From NCBI GenBank assembly GCA_012800215.1, contig JAAZJT010000148.1, positions 1 to 33,610 of the forward strand: a DNA stretch of 33,610 nt, written 5' to 3'. The position numbers and the translations under genes were made by a program. Shown here piece after piece: positions 30,654 through 33,610 of the stretch (its first letter is position 1; each line of letters begins with the position of its first letter). The stretch comes from Bacillota bacterium (GTDB lineage: Bacteria > Bacillota > Dethiobacteria > Dethiobacterales > Dethiobacteraceae). The notes under the pieces are model-generated. The model did no database searches, was not told where the DNA came from, and saw only the letters and a list, made by a program, of their open reading frames with translations.

Positions 30654-32014
30654 AAATCCGGTATCAACTGTGGCTGATATTTGCCGGCCTGTTTATTACT
30701 TTTTCTTTTGCCCTGTATATGGTGATTGCAAACTCTTACGAAGAACGTTTACAGGCCGGATATGAGCAGATTGCCCTTGCCCAGGGTTCAATCATTCTGG
30801 ATAAGGTAGCAGGTACTTATCCAGAATCACAGCAGCGGAGTATTGGCTATCTGCAAAAATATAGTGAGCAGCTTAAGGCCAGGCTTATTGTGCTAAATGA
30901 GGACAAAAGCGTTTTTGCCGACAGCTTTGCAGAACTGAAACAAGGCACCACACTAAAACTGGCCATTTTGGAGCAGGAGGGGTATGCTTCTGACTTTTTG
31001 TATACGGATGATTTTGGCTACCTGCAGTATACCTTACTGCCCTTTAAGGCAGCAGTAAATCAGGGCTATTTATTAATGATTCAGCCAGCTGAAATGCTTT
31101 ATGCTGAGTTAAGCTCTTTTAGGTACTGGGTACTGCAAGCTTTGCTGCTTTCACTGCTTATCTTTTTTATATTATCCTATGTAGTTTCAACCTGGCTGAC
31201 TAAGCCCATTGGGCAAATTATTACTGCACTAAAAAAAATAACGCCGCGAAAACGTTTTTTTTCCTTGACTTACCGGCGCCAAAATGAAATTAAAGAGCTA
31301 ATTGATGCCATACAAAGAATGGTTGAAGAATTAAACCTTTATGATGAAAGACAGCAGCGTTTTTTAAGCACATCCTCCCATGAATTAAAGACACCCTTGG
31401 CGACCATGCAGTTAATTTTGGAGAATCTGCCCTATGTGCGGGAAAACGAAGAAAAGTATCTGGAGTTTACACACGACCTTACACTGCAAGTGCAAAAAAT
31501 GAAGCAAATGGTTGAGCAATTATTACAGATTACACGCTTAGGAAAAGCGCCTCTGAAAAAAGAGATAATCAGCGAGCAAGACATTGGCGAACACCTTTTG
31601 CAATCGTTTCAATATCTGGCTAAAAACAAAAATATTGTTTTGCAATTTAAATTGCAGAAAGCCTTTTTCAATGTTGACAAACGTTTATTTTTTCGCGCCC
31701 TTGATAACCTTGTTGCCAATGCTATTCGTTATTCACCGGCGGAAACTGTGGTAACAATTAAAACTAAAAGTCTAAAAGAAGAAAATATAGTGAGTGTCTT
31801 TGATCAGGGTATAGGTATTTCTCCGTCAGATCTCCCACATATTTTTGATCCTTTTTTCCGTGCTAACGATGCAACAGCCTGGAGTCAAGAAGGCAGTGGG
31901 TTAGGTTTAGCAATTGTTAAACAAATCATCGAACTCCATCGGGGTAAAATAACTGTTAACAGCAAACCCGAAAAAGGAACATCTGTTTATTTAACTCTAC
32001 CTAGACCAAAGTAA
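30650..32014 (+). CDS. Sensor histidine kinase
   Basis: A 454-residue membrane kinase. First transmembrane helix about 7-27, an extracellular sensor of about 130 residues, second helix about 159-182, a short HAMP (TKPIGQIITALKKITP), the dimerisation helix with SSHELKTPL (phospho-acceptor H244) and an HATPase domain with N box NLVANAIRYSP, G1 DQGIGI and G2 GSGLGLAIV. No PAS domain is visible, so it is not a standard WalK. ATG overlaps the regulator stop by 4 bases. Signal sensed is unknown, presumably envelope-related. Confidence 0.95.
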   Translation: MKIRYQLWLIFAGLFITFSFALYMVIANSYEERLQAGYEQIALAQGSIILDKVAGTYPESQQRSIGYLQKYSEQLKARLIVLNEDKSVFADSFAELKQGTTLKLAILEQEGYASDFLYTDDFGYLQYTLLPFKAAVNQGYLLMIQPAEMLYAELSSFRYWVLQALLLSLLIFFILSYVVSTWLTKPIGQIITALKKITPRKRFFSLTYRRQNEIKELIDAIQRMVEELNLYDERQQRFLSTSSHELKTPLATMQLILENLPYVRENEEKYLEFTHDLTLQVQKMKQMVEQLLQITRLGKAPLKKEIISEQDIGEHLLQSFQYLAKNKNIVLQFKLQKAFFNVDKRLFFRALDNLVANAIRYSPAETVVTIKTKSLKEENIVSVFDQGIGISPSDLPHIFDPFFRANDATAWSQEGSGLGLAIVKQIIELHRGKITVNSKPEKGTSVYLTLPRPK

Positions 32015-32069
32015 CAAAATTGTTACACTTTATCAATCGCAGTGTTACAAAAGCTGGTTATAGTATAGT
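32011..32069 (+). promoter_or_regulatory. TGTTAC direct repeats and -10 before lipoprotein gene
   Basis: TGTTACA occurs at 32021-32027 and 32043-32049, 22 bases apart (two helical turns); GTAACA at 32011-32016 is an inverted copy overlapping the kinase stop. A -10 TATAGT (32064-32069) follows with no good -35, the layout of an activated promoter for an OmpR-family regulator. Confidence 0.5.
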
Positions 32070-32108
32070 CAGAGCAAAATAACAGTACGACATATGGGAG
32101 GCCTGACG

Positions 32109-33059
32109 ATGAAAAAATTGCTTACTTTGATCTTAGTTATGGTTTTATGTTTGGTATTTTTTGCCGGCTGTGCGCAAAATCAAACGGGGGCACAACCGGA
32201 AAAACAACCACAAAAGGAAGTAGCGGATAATTCTGACCAAGAAGTGGAACAAACAGAGGAGCCATTGGATGTGACTGAACTGTCCCCCACTCCTTCTGAA
32301 GACAAAGAAACCCATTCTGTTGTCCTTTATTTTCCTGACCATGATTTAATGTGCACTTACCGTATTAAAACAGAAATTGCTGTCCGTAAAAACGAACAAG
32401 TAGCCAAAGCTGCCCTTGAAGCATGGATAAAAGGCCCGGATCACAAGGAATTAACGGGGCTTGTTCCTGCTAATTTAATAGTTGAATATGTTGAAGAAGT
32501 TAATGGCGTTGCCCATGTAAGTTTTTCTAAAGAAGTCAAAGACATTAATTTGGGATCCGGCGGCGAATTGATGTTTGCCGAGCAGATTGCGATGATTATG
32601 CAGCAATTTGGCTATCAGCAGACGCAAATTTTAGTTGAAGGCAAAAAGGTTGAACAACTGCTTGGCCATTTATACGTTGGCGAACCCATTGTAGCAGATT
32701 CACCTGAAAGGTTCCCTTGGATTGATGAAAAAGATCCGCGTGATTTTGTTCTGCAAAATGTAGCCTTCCGGATTTATGAGCCGGCACCCGGTGCAGAAGT
32801 TAAAGACAAAATCGTTATTTCCGGTTTGGCCCGCGTTTTTGAAGCATCATTCTCGTATGAATTTAAAGACGGCGATGTAGTTTTCGATAAAGGATTTACC
32901 ACAGCCACAGAAGGTGCTCCCGGCTGGGGAAAATTTGAAATTGTCATTGACATTGACAATATTACCAGTTCAACAGGTACAGTTTTCATCTATGAAACTA
33001 GTGCCAAGGATGGTTCCAGGGTTAATGAATTACGCATACCTGTAAAGATTGTAAAATAA
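32109..33059 (+). CDS. GerMN-Gmad2 lipoprotein
   Basis: A 316-residue lipoprotein. Signal peptide with lipobox FFAGC, lipidated C21, then an acidic spacer (about 22-72). A GerMN domain follows (about 75-190; VVLYFPDHDLMCTYRIK, NGVAHVSFSKEVK) and a Gmad2 beta domain at the C terminus (FRIYEPAPGAEVKDKIVISGLARVFEASF). Such proteins occur in spore-forming Firmicutes and are linked to germination or sporulation; other roles in the envelope are possible. I start at ATG 32109, with GGGAGG at 32096-32101. A terminator follows. Confidence 0.9.
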   Translation: MKKLLTLILVMVLCLVFFAGCAQNQTGAQPEKQPQKEVADNSDQEVEQTEEPLDVTELSPTPSEDKETHSVVLYFPDHDLMCTYRIKTEIAVRKNEQVAKAALEAWIKGPDHKELTGLVPANLIVEYVEEVNGVAHVSFSKEVKDINLGSGGELMFAEQIAMIMQQFGYQQTQILVEGKKVEQLLGHLYVGEPIVADSPERFPWIDEKDPRDFVLQNVAFRIYEPAPGAEVKDKIVISGLARVFEASFSYEFKDGDVVFDKGFTTATEGAPGWGKFEIVIDIDNITSSTGTVFIYETSAKDGSRVNELRIPVKIVK

Positions 33060-33063
33060 ACTT

Positions 33064-33092
33064 AAAAAACCGGCAGCTGCCGGTTTTTTTTT
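33064..33092 (+). terminator. Terminator of the lipoprotein gene
   Basis: A fully palindromic stem, AAAAAACCGGCAG (33064-33076) with CTGCCGGTTTTTT (33077-33089), plus T to 33092. Confidence 0.92.
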
Positions 33093-33146
33093 AAAGGTAA
33101 GGATCATAAATTCACAATATTTCTAAAAATACTTTATTACTTTACC

Positions 33147-33175
33147 TTGACAGCGAATTAAAGTTGACATACAAT
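33147..33175 (+). promoter_or_regulatory. Consensus sigma-A promoter for substrate-binding protein
   Basis: TTGACA (33147-33152), 17-base spacer, TACAAT (33170-33175). One mismatch to consensus in the -10 only. About 80 bases of leader precede the ATG. Confidence 0.85.
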
Positions 33176-33262
33176 GATAGGAAAATTAATTGCAATGAGG
33201 TTCTGATTGTTAATGGGTGGGGCCCAAAAACAATAAAAAATTATTGGGAAGTAGGTGTAGAA

Positions 33263-33610
33263 ATGAGGAGAAGGATTATATATTTGCTGATGGCAGTCCT
33301 CATGATTGTGGCAGTAATGATTACAGCCTCGGGATGCCGCAGGGAAGATGGCGGACAGAAGACAGAAGGTGACACAATTATCATTGGCGGCGCAATGTCT
33401 CTGACGGGTATCCAAGGGCCACTTGATGCTCCGGCCATAGAGGGCATCAAAGTGGCTGTTGAGGAGATCAATGCCAGTGGTGGTATTAACGGAAAATTGT
33501 TGGAGTTTCGCAATATGGACTCTAAATCGGATTCGGCGACAGCAGCGGAAGTAGCCAAGCAGCTTATCGACCAGGGTGCCGTAGCCATTATCACCTCTTC
33601 AGATTATGAC
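33263..33610 (+). CDS. LivJ-type ABC transporter substrate-binding lipoprotein (partial, 3' end off window)
   Basis: The first 116 residues of a periplasmic-binding-protein type 1 lipoprotein. Lipobox ITASGC with C25, then IIIGGAMSLTGIQGPLD, the ligand-binding first loop, GIKVAVEEINASGGINGKLLEF, and VAKQLIDQGAVAIITSSDYD, all typical of branched-chain amino acid (LivJ/BMP-like) binding proteins. Ligand cannot be deduced. ATG with GAAGTAGGTG upstream, driven by a near-consensus promoter. The gene continues past the window; permease and ATPase genes would be expected downstream. Confidence 0.88.
   Translation, partial: MRRRIIYLLMAVLMIVAVMITASGCRREDGGQKTEGDTIIIGGAMSLTGIQGPLDAPAIEGIKVAVEEINASGGINGKLLEFRNMDSKSDSATAAEVAKQLIDQGAVAIITSSDYD

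Noticed and set aside
29964..32014. WalRK as identity of the two-component system
   Set aside because: The kinase shows no PAS domain and the usual walHIJ neighbours are missing, so I leave it unnamed.
1..33610. CRISPR arrays, insertion sequences or prophage
   Set aside because: No regularly spaced repeats, transposase, integrase or phage structural genes were recognised.

Overview
The window reads as a chromosomal segment from a low-to-middle GC, anaerobic Bacillota (Clostridia-like) bacterium. The reasons are two SAM-I (S-box) riboswitches, a prfB gene with a programmed frameshift, long-form HPF, RecD2, DUF1659/DUF2922, YitT and GerMN/Gmad2 proteins, frequent GTG/TTG starts and strong AGGAGG ribosome binding sites. 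GerMN/Gmad2 domains hint at a spore former. A CooC-type nickel ATPase and a sulfide-dependent homocysteine pathway hint at an anaerobe living on CO/CO2 and sulfide. Species cannot be assigned from the sequence alone. No phage, insertion sequence or CRISPR array was seen; this is mostly a core-genome region.

Layout. 1-2567: a SAM-I riboswitch ahead of three genes (DUF39/HcyBio, NIL-ferredoxin, UPF0280) for homocysteine synthesis from sulfide. 2651-3209: a tRNA-Thr(CGU), an AT-rich stretch with dyads, and a 46-residue orphan gene. 3247-4949: a UPF0173 metallo-hydrolase (minus strand) and a thioredoxin-reductase-like flavoprotein with a degenerate NADPH site. 5001-7999: MoxR ATPase, VWA (CoxE-like) protein and CooC-like ATPase, probably a metalloenzyme maturation cluster. 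8050-11549: a TRIC/UPF0126 membrane protein (minus strand), SfsA, a beta-CASP RNase and FabZ. 11602-13010: a second SAM-I riboswitch and metK.

13183-17782: a strong promoter with the DUF1659/DUF2922 pair, recD2, comF, a cold shock gene and hpf. 17836-19873: a REP-like palindromic element and two conserved genes of unknown function. 19889-21885: a structured leader enclosing a 25-residue membrane micropeptide, then an HD-GYP protein and a DUF5317 protein. 21976-26809: secA, prfB (with +1 frameshift) and a YitT protein. 27018-29784: ftsE, ftsX and an M23 peptidase. 29964-33059: an OmpR-type two-component system and a GerMN-Gmad2 lipoprotein. 33263-end: the start of a LivJ-type substrate-binding lipoprotein cut by the window edge.

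How they fit together. The two riboswitches would place homocysteine synthesis and SAM synthesis under one signal, SAM itself. FtsEX with the adjacent coiled-coil M23 protein forms the standard ABC-activated cell-wall hydrolase module, and TGTWAH-type direct repeats (the WalR/PhoP half-site pattern) lie both upstream of ftsE and upstream of the lipoprotein next to the two-component system, suggesting a local envelope regulon. The least explained items are the leader/micropeptide before the HD-GYP gene, the prfB frameshift site lacking its usual Shine-Dalgarno-like stimulator, the pyridine-nucleotide-site-deficient reductase, and the MoxR-VWA-CooC trio.
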